NCBI GenBank assembly: GCA_022539475.1
Contig: VCMS01000045.1
Coordinates: 186,001 to 250,000 of the forward strand
Length of the DNA: 64,000 bases
DNA from: Gracilaria domingensis
Lineage: Eukaryota > Rhodophyta > Florideophyceae > Gracilariales > Gracilariaceae
Reading direction: 5' to 3'
Part shown: positions 20,001 through 31,070 of the stretch, in pieces
Numbering within the stretch: the stretch's first letter is position 1
Layout of the letters: each line of letters starts with the position of its first letter
Notes under the pieces: model-generated
Seen by the model: the letters and a program-made list of their open reading frames with translations, nothing else
Database searches by the model: none
Told to the model about the DNA's origin: nothing
Made by a program: the position numbers and the translations under genes

Positions 20001-20191
20001 CGTGTGAGCCGTTACGGCGCGCGCCGTGTAACGGGCGCTTGACGCGCGCGCGTTGTTGTCGTAACGAGCGGCTTGCGCGCGCGCGCGCGCGCCGCGCCGC
20101 GTTAAAGGCGCGCGCGTTTGGGAGCGCGCGGCATGGCGCGGCGGGCGCGCCCGCGCGCGCTGCCGCTTGGGAGACAAACACACCGCCGCCG
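20001..20191. other. Short GC-rich spacer
   Basis: About 190 bp with long CG alternations (20076-20100) separates the PRP6 stop from the next ATG in the same direction. No clear promoter element is seen. Confidence 0.35.
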
Positions 20192-20378
20192 ATGACGTGC
20201 TGCTTCACGCCGCGCGGCCGCGTGCTCACGCGCGCGGAGCGCGACGCCATCGCGCGCCTGCGCGAGCGGCGCGCCGCGGGCGCGCTGCCCACGGCCGTGG
20301 CGCACCGCGCCGAGCACGAGCGCACCGACACGCTCGTCAGCTTCTACTCGGCCGCCGCGCCGCACCCGCACCCGCCGC

Positions 20379-20419
<41 letters not shown>

Positions 20420-20539
20420 CCGTCCGCGCGGAAGCGCCGCGCGCCGCGCGCCGCCGCCGCCGCCGCCGCCGCGCAGCGCCGCGCGCGGCGCGCGCGGCTG
20501 TCCGGGCGCGCCGCCGTCAAGCGCGTGTCCGCCGGCGCG

Positions 20540-20586
<47 letters not shown>

Positions 20587-20986
20587 TGCCGCCGGATCGC
20601 GCGGCCGCGCGCGCGCGCTGGCGCCGCGCGCGGACGACGGCCGCGCGCCCGTCGCGCACGCGCTCAAGGCGGTGTCGCTGTGGCACGCGGCGCGCAAGCT
20701 GGAGCGCGAGCGCGAGCGCGAGCGCGAGCGCGAGCGCGAGCGCGAGCGCGGCGACGAGCGCGCGGAGCGGCCGGAGCGCGAGTGGGGCGTGGAGGTGGCG
20801 CGCATCACGCTCGCCACGCGCCGGCGGCTGCACGGCGTGGCCAGCCGCGTGGCGCGCGGCGCGCGCGCGGGCGCGGGCGCGGCGCGGCCGCCGCCGCCGC
20901 GGCGCGCGCGCGCCGACGACTCGGACCTGCGCCACGAGGCCAACAACGACCGCTACTTCCAGCAGCTGATGAGCGCCGACGCCTGA
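20192..20986 (+). CDS. Basic, low-complexity protein of unknown function
   Basis: 264 residues. The N terminus, MTCCFTPRGRVLTRAERDA, is followed by a helix (IARLRERRAAG) and a normal-looking segment ending SFYSAAAP. A Ser/Pro repeat, basic patches, a run of about 20 Ala (GCC repeats), HALKAVSLWHAARKLER and a GAGCGC repeat giving (ER)n come next. The C terminus, LRHEANNDRYFQQLMSADA, has normal complexity. The two ordered ends and the conserved-looking tail argue for a real gene, but no family is recognised. Its basic nature and ER dipeptides suggest a nuclear RNA- or chromatin-associated protein (inference). It stands between PRP6 and PDS5 on the same strand. Confidence 0.5.
20702..20751. repeat. 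GAGCGC hexanucleotide repeat
   Basis: About eight GAGCGC units encode alternating Glu-Arg inside the gene at 20192-20986. Confidence 0.9.
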
Positions 20987-21120
20987 CGCCGCCGCGCGCA
21001 CGTAAAACACCTGTTCGCGTTTTTGCCCCGCGCCCCAATGCAAAGCGAAACGCGCGCGCTGCCGCCAAAACTGGCGCATCGCCGCGCGTCGCCGCGCGTC
21101 GCGCCCCCCGCCTTGGAGAC

Positions 21121-21134
21121 CCCCCCCCCCCCCC
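21121..21134 (+). promoter_or_regulatory. Poly-C tract upstream of PDS5
   Basis: A run of 14 C lies 122 nt before the PDS5 ATG at 21256, followed by a CCG repeat (about 21160-21210). It belongs to the same leader pattern as the tracts at 2041, 7861 and 46297. Confidence 0.45.
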
Positions 21135-21157
21135 GCGCACACCCCGCGCCCGCACCT

Positions 21158-21211
<54 letters not shown>

Positions 21212-21255
21212 TCGCCCCGCCGCGCGCGCCTTGTCCGCCCGTCGCCCGCCGCACC

Positions 21256-21276
21256 ATGCCGCGCCCGCGCCGCGCC

Positions 21277-21323
<47 letters not shown>

Positions 21324-24300
21324 GCCGCTCACGCCGCCGCGCCGCCTGCGCCGCGCGTCCTTCCGCCACTCGGAGCGCCGCACGCGCGACCTGCGCCGCC
21401 GCCGCGCGCACTTCGAGCGCATAGCCGCGCATCACGTGGCCGCGCACCGCGCCCTATCGCCGTCGCCGCCGCCGTCGCCGCCGCGCGCGCCCGACGCGCC
21501 CGACGCGCCCGACGCGCCCGACGCGCCGGCGCAGCCGCCGCCCGCCGCGCTCACGGCCGACTGGGCGCACCGCGCCGTCGAGCTGCCGGACCCGCGCCTC
21601 GTCGCCGAGCTGCGCCGCCTGCTGCTGCGCCTGCAGACCGTCACCAACCTGGTCGAGGCGCGCGCCGCCACGCCGGCAGACTCCAAGCGCCTGCCGGAGA
21701 GCCAGCTGCGCCCCGAGGACGATCTGCGCTCGCTGGCCGACGCGCTGTGCACGGAGCGCTTCCTCACGCACCACCACCACTGCGTCAAGCTCTTCACCGC
21801 CTGCTGCATGGCCGAGCTGCTGCGCATCTGCGCGCCGCACCCGCCCGTGTCGCAGCGCAAGCTCGACCAGCTCAGCGCGCTCTTCGTCGAGCAGCTCGCC
21901 GTCACGGCCTCCGCCACCGACCGCTTCGAGCTCTTCCGCTTCTCGCTGCTCGAGCTGCTGGCCACCGTCAAGACCTTTGTCATTTTCTGCGACGACGACA
22001 ACTTTGTGTGCGACATCTTCGCCTGCTTCTACGCCACCGTGCGCCCGCACCACTCCGAAAAGTCGCGCCAGTACCTGGCCGACATTCTCATCTCGCTGCT
22101 GGAGGAGGCGGAGGAGCTGCAAAAGGACGTGTTGGATGCGCTATTAGCGCCGCTTGTGCCGCAGTTGCACTACTCCTCGCCCGCCGTGTCGCTCGCCAAC
22201 ACTGTTCTCCACGGCGCGCGCGCATGCGTGCAGCTGCCGTTATGCAGCATGCTCAACGAGTCGCTGCGCAGTTTGCAGTCCGTCAAGAGCCTGCGCACCC
22301 CGGATAAGAAGCACAGCGCGCGACGGAGGAGTCCCGCCAAGCGCCGCCTGCAGCACGAACAGGCGTCGTCAAAGGCCGAGCTTTCAGAGCACCACGAGCA
22401 CATTGCCCAGCTGCTCGTTGCCATCAACAGAATTGCGCCGGATGTGCTCATCTACGTCATTCCGAGCCTCGAAACTCTCATCGGCTCGGCCGACGAGTCC
22501 ATTCGACTCGCGAGCGTGCACATTCTGGCGCGCCTTTTCACCTCGAGGCTGGACGTCATCGAATCCTATCCCTCGCTGTTTGCCGAGTTCCTCAACCGCC
22601 AGCGAGATGTCAACGCCGAGATTCGCGCTCAGATTGCCACCTCGCTGGGCCCGCTTCTGCTCGCACACCCCAAGCATGCCGACACTCTTGACGCCATGCT
22701 GAGGGATAGAGCGATTGACAAAGATGATCACGTCCGATGCATGGCTCTTGAATCCATTGGCAAATGCATCCATCGCGCGAGCGAGTTTTTGCTCAAGCAG
22801 CTGTCCTCACGTCTTTTGGACAGAAAGCCGCAGGTGAGAAGGGCCGCTCTGGCTCAAGTGTGTCAGATTTACACCAACGCGAATCCATCATCATACTCCA
22901 GGCCAGCCTCGGCAAAGGAAGCTTCTGAAGAACGGGAATCTTCAATGGACTGGGAGAGGAGCAAGAGTTCCAATGGAGAAGGTAGGGCGCGCGCAAGGCC
23001 TCGATCATCGATTGAGCCGTCCACGATGAACGACGTGTTGGAAACGCGAATGCTCAAGCTACCATGGCTTCCAGACGTGATCCTGCGTGCCCATGGATCG
23101 CTCAATGAGGCTGGCGACCAGAAGAGTGCTCGTGATATCGAGAAGCTTATCTTTGAACAAATTCCTGCGATTTCCAAGGACAACGGAGCAAACGTTCGAG
23201 CTGGCTTGCGTCGTTTGGCGATCTTCACATCTCAACTTTCGCCGGCGACGTTTGCACAACTCTCGGCCATTGTTCGCAGTCGATGGAGTACACGAGCAAG
23301 ATTGGAAACAATCGCTCAGTTCCGCCTCAGTTCGCGAAGGTCAGCCACATCTGCGAATCGTGTCGAAAAGCAAGCCACTCCTGTTCACCCGACGTTTTCA
23401 AGAAAGAATCAGGCGGAAGACCAAGACACGAGTCTCGCTGCAGCTCAGCCGACAATCGAGTTGCGAAATCATGCGTTCGCGCTTGCTTCCCTGCTTTCAG
23501 CGCGGATTGGTTCTCCCATCGATCTAGAAAACTGCCAGAAACTTTGCATGACGTTTGCAACCGCGGCGGATCTCAAGATATTCGACAAGATTCTCAAGGC
23601 GATTCATCCTTTGTCCACTCCTGCAGAAGTTGCCAATGCTCGTCAGGACGTTGTATCGCGATTAGGTTCCAAATCAGCAGAGGGGTTGTTCTTCACTGAC
23701 CACGTATTCCCGGTGTGCTGCGCTGGTGTGTTCTCAGGTTCATACTTCTCTGCTGCATGTGACATTGCGAAGGAGGAAAGCTCGAATCCGTTGATTGACT
23801 GGGAAATGAACGGGGCTTTGACTCAAATGGCCACAGAGAGTGGGAAGCGTGTGTTGCCAGGAATTCTTCGTTTTCTGGATATTGTGGGAGCTGATTGCAA
23901 CGAGGTTCTTGGCCTGAAGGCAGGAGAAATACGATCGTTGTTGGGCGTGCAGCTGGAGGTGTCTGATTCTTCGGCTGATGTCATTCTTTGTGGGATGAGA
24001 ATGATTTGCCAACTACCAGTCGGCAGCATTGCTGAAGCCGCGGACGAGGAGTTGCTTGAGAAGCTTCAAAAGCATATGATGGCTGCCTCGTTGGTTCGCC
24101 CAGATCGCGGAGGAAAACTTTCCAAATGGGCATGTCGAGCGTATATCAGCTTGAAGAGAAATGATTCCGATGCTTTAACCAAACTCGGGAGAGAACTAAC
24201 TGTAAAACTGGACTCGTTTACCGGGAGAATGGAGACAATTGTGGCGCCACTGGCTGCTCTTTCCCAACTTGCAAAGCACGCTTCAACATGTTTCAAGTCT

Positions 24301-25950
24301 TGTGCGTTGGAGTGTTTCGATTTCTCAAGAGCTTTGCTCAGTGGGACGATGAACAGTTTGATCCACTCGGCTCAAGGTATGATTGACGAGGATGAGGCCC
24401 TGTCACGCGACGTGGAAGAAATGAAAAAAGTGATGTCCACGAGTCACATATTCGGGCCCGAGACGGGCCCTTTGGCGGCTGAAATGTTTGACAGAAGAAC
24501 GCTCTGTCTAGCTGAAGTGGTTCAAAGAGCAGTGAAGCTGCTCGTGTACAGTTTGGCTTTCCAGGATGATGAGGAATCTTTGGCAGTCATCGATATTCTG
24601 ATGAGAATATGTGACGATACGAATGGTGATGTGTTTTCTGTTTCGAGTTTTACAAAGAAAGAACCGCAAGATGAAGTGAAGGTTGAAAATCGAGAAGAGT
24701 TGAGTGTTGTGAAGAAAGAGGCGGATGAAGAGATACCAGGTCAAGCGAATGGAGCTGCAAATCCTTCATTGGAGGCTGCGTTTGCCGTTTGCAGGTTATG
24801 CTCCGGTCGAGGAGTAATGTATTTGTCGAGACAACCGAGGTTTTTCAAAAGGGTTACTCCACATGTATTTGTGACGACGCTGCTCCTTGCGCAAGATTCA
24901 AGCGCGACGGTGCGTCTCTCTTTTTCGAAGAGCGTTTATAGCAGCATTATAAGAAAGAAGTTGCAGTTGCGGTGGTCGGTAGCTCTTGGCTTGATGGCAG
25001 TGGATCCGGTGATGGAAAACGTTGGGCAGATTCGATCGATGCTTAGTTCGATGTTCCGGTACAGACGGAAAGTGTACAACCACGCGAGGCAAAAGGGAAA
25101 GTCGGCGAGTTTACAACTTTTGCCAGAGTCTGCTGTGCCCGAACTGATCTGGGTATTAGCTCATCTGCCCGGTGTTGGAGTTGATCAAGAAGCAGGGTTT
25201 ATGGAGTCTCAAAAGTGTTTGGATCTGTTTCTAGATCGGTTGTTGGAGTCGAATGAGCATGCAGGTATCTTGAACGAGTATATTGAAACACTTTCAATCG
25301 CTCAGGTCGCTTCTGATCGGGATGGCAACCAAGGAACAGAGTACGTGATCGAACTGTCACGAATTGCGGGCGGCATTCTGCGAAAGAAACAATCGGGACG
25401 GAAATGGAATTTGTCTGATATTCCAGGACGTGTCGCATTGCCTGCGGACATGTTTGATGAGACTGCGGAACGCAAGGGCAAGTCTACGGACGTTGTGCGA
25501 CCGTCGCTAGTGGAACTTGCGAGAAAGTTGGACGATAAGGATGTGGTGGAGTCGACGAAGAACACGCCAGGGCCTATTGTCTCCGATGTGAAGGTTTCTA
25601 CCGGTGGCAGTACGGGGAAATCGAAGAAGCGACGGTCGAAGAAAACAGAAGATAGTAAGAAGAAGTTGTTTGATGGTTTGATGAAGCTGGAGAGCAGAAT
25701 GGAAGATGAAGAAGGGTCCAAGGTGCAGAGCGAGGAGAGGGAGACGGAAGAGTCCAAGGTGCAGAGCGAGGAGAAGGAGACGGAAGAGTCCAAGGCGCAG
25801 AGCGAGGAGAAGAAGATGGAAGAGTCGACGGTGCGAAGATCGAAGAGGAAATCGCGGGGCCGGAAGCGGCGGTCGGAAGAGTTGGAGGACGCGGTGCAGG
25901 AAGAGAAGCGCACGGTAGTTCGTCGAAGCGCTCGTAATCGAAGACTGTAA
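21256..25950 (+). CDS. PDS5: PDS5 sister-chromatid cohesion factor
   Basis: 1564 residues from GCACCATGC. PDS5 is a HEAT-repeat protein that binds cohesin and controls its release and cohesion. After a Pro/Ala/Arg-rich leader (AP repeats, DAP repeats), the conserved N-terminal part appears at about 165-260: HHHHCVKLFTACCMAELLRI, then CAPHPPVS and FRFSLLELLATVKTFVIFCD, matching the PDS5 segment that runs VACCIADIFRIYAP in animals. HEAT repeats continue (VLIYVIPSLETLIGSADESI, VNAEIRAQIATSLGPLLLAH). The C terminus is acidic and basic with three 12-residue repeats (SKVQSEERETEE) and an NLS-like KRKSRGRKRR. GC is extreme up to about 22.1 kb and moderate afterwards. Family identification is good; the exact start is uncertain. 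Confidence 0.83.
25717..25824 (+). repeat. 36-bp tandem repeat in the PDS5 tail
   Basis: Three imperfect 36-bp units encode SKVQSEERETEE, SKVQSEEKETEE and SKAQSEEKKMEE in the charged C-terminal tail. Confidence 0.85.
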
Positions 25951-25954
25951 CATG

Positions 25955-25960
25955 AATAAA
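25955..25960 (+). terminator. Candidate polyadenylation signal of PDS5
   Basis: AATAAA lies 5 bp after the PDS5 stop, followed by T-rich sequence. The position is very close to the stop, so use is uncertain. Confidence 0.35.
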
Positions 25961-26080
25961 GAAACATTTGTAGATGTTTATGTATGTATGATACATACAC
26001 AATGTATGCATATGTGATGCTGCTCAAAATCGTCGCATCGGATCATGACTGGGGATCGGAAGCGTGTGTGAGGGTAGAAG

Positions 26081-26719
26081 TTAACCTAGGAGTATCAATG
26101 CACCGAGGACGCCGTGGACTAGGAACACGGCCATGGTGGCCGCGCCAAAGTACGCATGAAGTTTTCTCCCCTGCAAACGACCCTTGGCGGTGCCATCATT
26201 GCCCAGTGTGAAGCCAGAGTATGCAAGCACGGAATTGACGGTGAGCATACCAAGAACCAGCGCGGCGGAGAGGAAATGAGGCGATTGCCAAATGTCGTAG
26301 CCCTGCATAGCAACCGACAAGGTGCCGCCCGTTCCGCCCAAGAAGGCGAGAAGAAAGAAGGCGAGCATGACATTCTCATGCAGCTTCTTCTGCTGCACGC
26401 CCTCCTTCTTGTTGGCGTTGAGACGACCGGCCCAGCCGAAGTAGGCGCCGGGCATGCCCATGCCGAGCACCATGAAGGCCATCATCGCCGGGTGGCCCCA
26501 CTCGACGACGGGCTTGGGGAGGTTGAGGGTGGCCATGGCGTCGGCCACCTTGGTGAGCCAACCCGGATTGGCGGCTAGCATCTGCTGTGGGAGATTGGGG
26601 TCTAAATGCATTCGTGGGCCGGGGCGTGCGACGCGATGACGCACTCCGCAGAGCGCGCTGCGGCGCGCGGAGGAGAGCGGCAGTGTGTTGGGGGCGGCGG
26701 GCACGAAGGCGGCGTTCAT
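26081..26719 (-). CDS. DUF4079-like plastid membrane protein
   Basis: 212 residues from the ATG at 26719 (MNAAFVPAAP). Residues 1 to about 40 are Ala/Ser/Arg-rich without acids, a plastid transit peptide by appearance. Four membrane helices follow: WGHPAMMAFMVLGMGMPGAY, NVMLAFFLLAFLGGTGGTL, SPHFLSAALVLGMLTVNSVL and FGAATMAVFLVHGVLGALIL. His residues sit at the helix starts (GHPAMM, KLHENV, SPHFLS, KLHAYF, LVHGVL), typical of the DUF4079 family of cyanobacteria and plastids and compatible with haem binding (inference). An upstream in-frame start would add 43 residues but is less transit-like. It is convergent with PDS5, 130 bp apart. Function is unknown; the family suggests a role in thylakoid or envelope electron transfer. 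Confidence 0.7.
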   Translation of the reverse strand: MNAAFVPAAPNTLPLSSARRSALCGVRHRVARPGPRMHLDPNLPQQMLAANPGWLTKVADAMATLNLPKPVVEWGHPAMMAFMVLGMGMPGAYFGWAGRLNANKKEGVQQKKLHENVMLAFFLLAFLGGTGGTLSVAMQGYDIWQSPHFLSAALVLGMLTVNSVLAYSGFTLGNDGTAKGRLQGRKLHAYFGAATMAVFLVHGVLGALILLG

Positions 26720-27612
26720 GATGAGCGGGGCGGTGGGATGCGAAGAGGATGCTGCAGAAGGAGGGAGGCGACGGATGGCACGCAGGGCGAAGAGACGGCG
26801 CCGACGTCCACTCTTTGACGTCAACGGGACGGCGGTGTGTAAACGCAATGCGCCTCCATCTCCCGCTGAAATTTAACTGCGTCGCAACCGAAAGGTTGGT
26901 GCAGATCAAACGGAGGCGCGTGTGCGGCGTGTGCGGCGTGTGTGGCGCGTGACAATGTGCGGGAGATATCGTCCACTCCTGACCACCGACTCGACACGTG
27001 GCATGTGCGCGTGACGTACCTTGTATCTCCGCCGTTTTGATTGACCAATCAGGAAGCGTGATTCTGCCGTTAACTTCTGTCTGAGTTGTTTCGCCGGTTC
27101 CAACGTTCCAAGTTGGAACTTCCAACCCCCACCCGCGCAATGTGCATCTCTGAGAATGCCCTGGTGTTGGCCTCCACTCCTGGTATCTCCTTTGCTCCAC
27201 AGCAGCTTCAACATCGCCAGTGTACGGTTCATGAAGCTCAAAACGGGCACGAGTTGACAACACGCACCCCGGGCTTCTTCGCCAGCACTCTAGTTGTGGT
27301 CGAATAGCGCGTTCCGGGATGGTACCACCAGAAGCATGAAGAACGCAGCGGTTTCGCCCGGAAGTGTGATGGAACCGTTCAAACCAAAAGCCATCGGAAA
27401 CGTGATGTCTTCTCCATGGGTAGCCATCCACCAACCACGATTGGCATGAGTACAAAGCGTGAGTGTGTCAAACCAAGCCTCGGAACAACGATAGGGCACC
27501 AAAGAACAGAGAGTCAGGAGATCGATAAACAGTCATCTGACTCAGGACACTGTTCATCGTCCTCTGACCTCAGGCTGATTATAAATCGCAACGGCCAGAC
27601 GCCTCAATAGTC
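26720..27612. other. Intergenic region, no supported gene
   Basis: This contains the DUF4079-like promoter and a short 9-bp repeat (TGTGCGGCG, about 26919-26949). Some minus-strand frames are open (27290-27502 region) but carry no recognisable domain. Confidence 0.4.
27580..27586 (+). promoter_or_regulatory. TATA-like element
   Basis: TATAAAT lies 26 bp before the ATG at 27613. The spacing would put the transcription start almost at that ATG, so the real start codon may lie further downstream. Confidence 0.35.
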
Positions 27613-27936
27613 ATGTGCAGCCAGCGTTCCCGCGTGAGCGCGCAGTGCTTCGCGGTTACACATGCCTCTCGCCGTACATCTCCCTTCCACTTCCAGCCGA
27701 TCCCTCGGCGTTGCCCCCAAACAACCCTCCTCCCATCCCGCTCACCGCTGCTGACTTATAGCCTCCAACGCACCAACGCGCAACTCTCGCGTAGAGCGTC
27801 ATCGTGCCTGCGCTTCGGACATATTGAGAGACAACGCCGCAACGCTCTCGCAGGCAAGAAGAAAGAACAGGACAACGGCTCCCACCAACCCGTGGGTGCC
27901 TCCCGGCAGTCGTTCACTGATCTTCCTCCGCTGTGA
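27613..27936 (+). CDS. Possible 5' end of a gene cut off by repeat A
   Basis: A frame from ATG encodes an Arg/Ser-rich N terminus (MCSQRSRVSAQCFAVTHASR) reminiscent of an organelle transit peptide, then a basic stretch ending NALAGKKKEQDNGSH. It stops almost at the left boundary of repeat block A (27935). A TATA element precedes it. It may be the head of a gene whose body was replaced by the repeat. No family is recognised. Confidence 0.25.
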   Translation: MCSQRSRVSAQCFAVTHASRRTSPFHFQPIPRRCPQTTLLPSRSPLLTYSLQRTNAQLSRRASSCLRFGHIERQRRNALAGKKKEQDNGSHQPVGASRQSFTDLPPL

Positions 27937-29167
27937 TCCCCCGAGCAGCTCACCGGCCTTGTACTGTCGGTAGCTGCTCTGAACCCCACAGCTCAGAGAC
28001 GCTTCGAATTGATCGCTTCAATTCGAAGCTCTGCTTGACCCTTTTTGCCTTAACTGTGCTCTACAGACAGCAAATGAATACTTCTTTCGCCAAATGCACT
28101 GCTCATCAGATCACACGACGGTCAATTAGAAGCAGAAGATAACGCATCGTTTCGATCTAAGCTTTACTATGTTTCCCTCTCCATGGAAGGAAAGACCAGT
28201 GCATTCCATATGCATTTGGTTTCAAGCCTGTGAAGTCGCATTTCTGTTTGTCACAAAACTTACCTCCAATAGAAAGCTGCACGCAGAAAACACTCAATGA
28301 CTGCCGTCAACTCGTTAATTTTGAAGCCAGTGAGCTTATAGTACAGAAGTTTTCCGCTCTCAACTGCACGCCCGCTCGACTGCATTTGAGTTTCTTTGAC
28401 TCATCGTCCACATACTTGTGTCACAAAGTTTCGATGGCAAAACTGTTCGTAACTCACTTGCACGCGTTACTAAGTAGAATTGATATTAACAGACTACACC
28501 GTGCTAAATTTGCATGCTTCACTGTTTAAATCGTTTGAGTCACCAATATTAAGATATTCGCGACCAATCGAGTCACATCGCAGCACTCGTTCTGATCTTC
28601 CACGACACATGTTTCATACTGATAATTTAAATGCATGCCAGATGCAATGATCTTTTCTTTCCCGGAGAGGCGAAAGAAACGTATGAGAACAAATTCATGA
28701 AAAGGCACAAGCCACACTTACTGGAGAGCATTTTGCTCGGTGGCTGAAGAGTATAAAATGGTCGTCCGGAAACACGATGACGATATCTGTTTCATCCCAT
28801 CCTCTTTACCTTTCGTCAACTGAGCAAAGCATTTTTTTCTTAGATGTGTTGACCGATCAGCTTATTGAGATTATGAAAACCATAACTATAACACTTCTCT
28901 ACGCCATATGGTGTGACGCTTTCTGTTGCACGTCTTATAGACAGATGTCGCGGCGAGAGAAACGGTGTTACGAGCTTATTCCAGCGTAACCGATTAGAAC
29001 AATGTCTTGGAACTGTGGCAAAAGAAGAAAGTTGCGGGCACTACAACAAGAGTGTTCTGAATGCCCAGCATCGGACTGCATGTCGTGAATCGTCGTTGGG
29101 AACAATGCGACGTCAGCATTGCTGAACGCAGAAAACAGTAGATTGAAGCTCACATCAAAACGACGCG

Positions 29168-29419
29168 TTGTCCACCGCTTCTGAGTGGCCGGTTTGGGGG
29201 CAAAAGAAAGAAAAGGTGGAGAAAGGCGGGGTGTTTTTCACCGACCCTTACTCGTCAAAACCTGGGAAAGGTGCGGGGAAGAATTCGGTGCGCCAGTTCA
29301 TCAGCCTAGACCTTGGAATGGTGGAGCTCAGAAAAGGGTTGATTTCTCCTAATGGTCCTTGGTGGCAACCGATGGGGTACGTTCCGCGAAACATGAACGC
29401 AGTGAACGGAAGAAGCTAA
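29168..29419 (+). pseudogene. Unrecognised coding fragment inside repeat A
   Basis: The open stretch encodes KKEKVEKGGVFFTDPYSS, FISLDLGMVEL and GPWWQPMGYVPRNM with normal amino-acid composition. It lacks an ATG at its left end, and a second partial copy of the start (VEKGGMFFTDPY-like) follows at about 29425. The same fragment is in repeat B (42744-42995), and an older, more diverged piece lies at 42296-42412. It is probably an exon of a duplicated gene of unknown function. Confidence 0.35.
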
Positions 29420-30347
29420 GAGAGGTGGAAAAAGGCGGGATGTTTTTCACTGACCCGTACCTTTGAAAATTGAGAGAGGACCACGAACGAACGTCGTACA
29501 TGAAGGCGAGTTTTTCAGCGATGTTTATATTGGCGTTGGTGGGCAAGTGTGAAGCTGACGTGGAGGTCATTCTAATTCTATTTAAGGAACGGAGAACGCC
29601 GTTGCCTCCGCTAGCTTTTAATTCAGCATTGAATACAGTTCACCTCAACAGTAAGCTTTTCTGACTGGGCGGTTTGGCCGTACTGTTGATGAAAACAGAG
29701 TTGTGTCAAAGTGCTTTACGGCGTCCACACGATATTTCGTTATCTAATCATGAACGCAATGCAGTTGTCAATATGAGCTACAGAAAGCGATCTTCTTATT
29801 TTGTATCTTGAAATTGCAGCCGATGGCATGATACGGTCAATAGGCAGCAATTCGCATCTCGGTTGCTTGCCACTCCCGTATATGTGCACAACGTTTAATT
29901 GAACAGGGTTTCATCCTCTCCTGCAGGAGTAAGCAAAGGTGGCAGCAGACTCAATTGGAGCGGTTGTTTGCTAAACGGGAAGATGGCTCATTTTGATCTT
30001 GCAAACTACGAAAAACAATTCCATGGTGCAGGTATTATGCGCGCTAGAAATAAAGTAGTGAAGCTGGTGGAGCTCAGAGGATCTTTTCAGGGGTTAAGAG
30101 TGCGGCAATACAAACGAAGCCGGTTGTGACTTGAAGAATCAAAATGGCGGACGCATATCCTGATCTGGAAAACAAATGAACTGGAGAACTAGTATTCTTA
30201 GCCATATCTGGTGGAACAAAATGTATGTACAAATCTTGACTTCTCGAAGCGCCCCTCATGCTCTCGATCAAGAGTAAACTACGGTGTTTGTCGCCATCAC
30301 CGCAGACAAATTAGTGCATGATTCGGCTTCAACCGATCCAACCAACC

Positions 30348-31070
30348 AAAAAAAAGGTTACGATGTTATTGTGACGAGGAGCATTAAGCTACCGGGGGTC
30401 GCCACTCCCCGGTGCTCTTTGGGCCGTAGCCCGGGACTAGGGTCGTCACTCCCCATCCCCCTTCTGGTGGCAGCCACATCCCCAGGGACTCAAGCTTCCA
30501 TGGATCGGTTGAGGCCCTTCCCAGTAGCCGCCCTACCCGCCCCTAGGCCACGGCTACGGGCATGGCCCGCCCCGTCCGGGTGCTGGGGGCTCTATACCCC
30601 AGCATCCCCTTCCAGACCCGAGCCCAGGGCCGATCGGGAGGTATCTCCCGGCAGTGTAGGCAACCCTACAATCGCTGCTCAGGAAACTCCGCCACGATCG
30701 GGGTTTCCGGGGGTCCTACTCCCCAGACTCGCCTACCCCCGGGCCCTGACCTGGGATACCCACCCCTGTCCCACATTGTCCGGTGATTGTTTTCGTTTTG
30801 TCAGCTTGTTTCAATTCAGTTTATTGTCTATTGGTTCTAATTCAATTCTATTGTTCTACTTGCTTCGATTCAGTTTATTGTGTTGCTTCCGTGTTCGATT
30901 CCGGTGTCTCCCGGTTGAATTCCATTTCTGATTCCCACTCGGCCAGTTGCACCGGGACATCACCCCCGGCGCCGGCAAAGTTGTCGTCAAAGACGAAATT
31001 TAAAGCGTAGATTGCTGCAATTGACTCTGTAGTTTGGCTCAACTTGATCTTTAAGGTAATGAGCAAATTG
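30348..31070. repeat. 723-bp conserved core, copy A
   Basis: The left edge is an A run, then GGTTACGATGTTATTGTGAC; the right edge is GGTAATGAGCAAATTG. It has a GC-rich half (about 30385-30780) full of short perfect hairpins (30391-30413, 30581-30604, 30635-30650, 30655-30670) and a T-rich half. Copies at 35846-36568 and 43941-44663 have exactly the same length, with no indels and few substitutions, while the DNA to the right, and to the left in the case of C, is much more diverged. It has no convincing coding capacity. Confidence 0.85.

Noticed and set aside
18878-20191. Long frame overlapping the second half of PRP6
   Set aside because: It consists of Arg/Ala/Gly strings, the typical shadow of GC-rich HAT repeats. 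Only the part from 20192 onward was kept as a separate gene.
26376-27455. 359-codon minus-strand frame overlapping the DUF4079-like gene
   Set aside because: It uses a different frame through a clear transit-peptide and membrane-protein gene and shows no domain.
30362-30931. Open frames of about 190-240 codons in each copy of the 723-bp core
   Set aside because: They are Pro/Arg-rich and present because the GC segment lacks stops. The substitutions between copies show no preference for silent positions.
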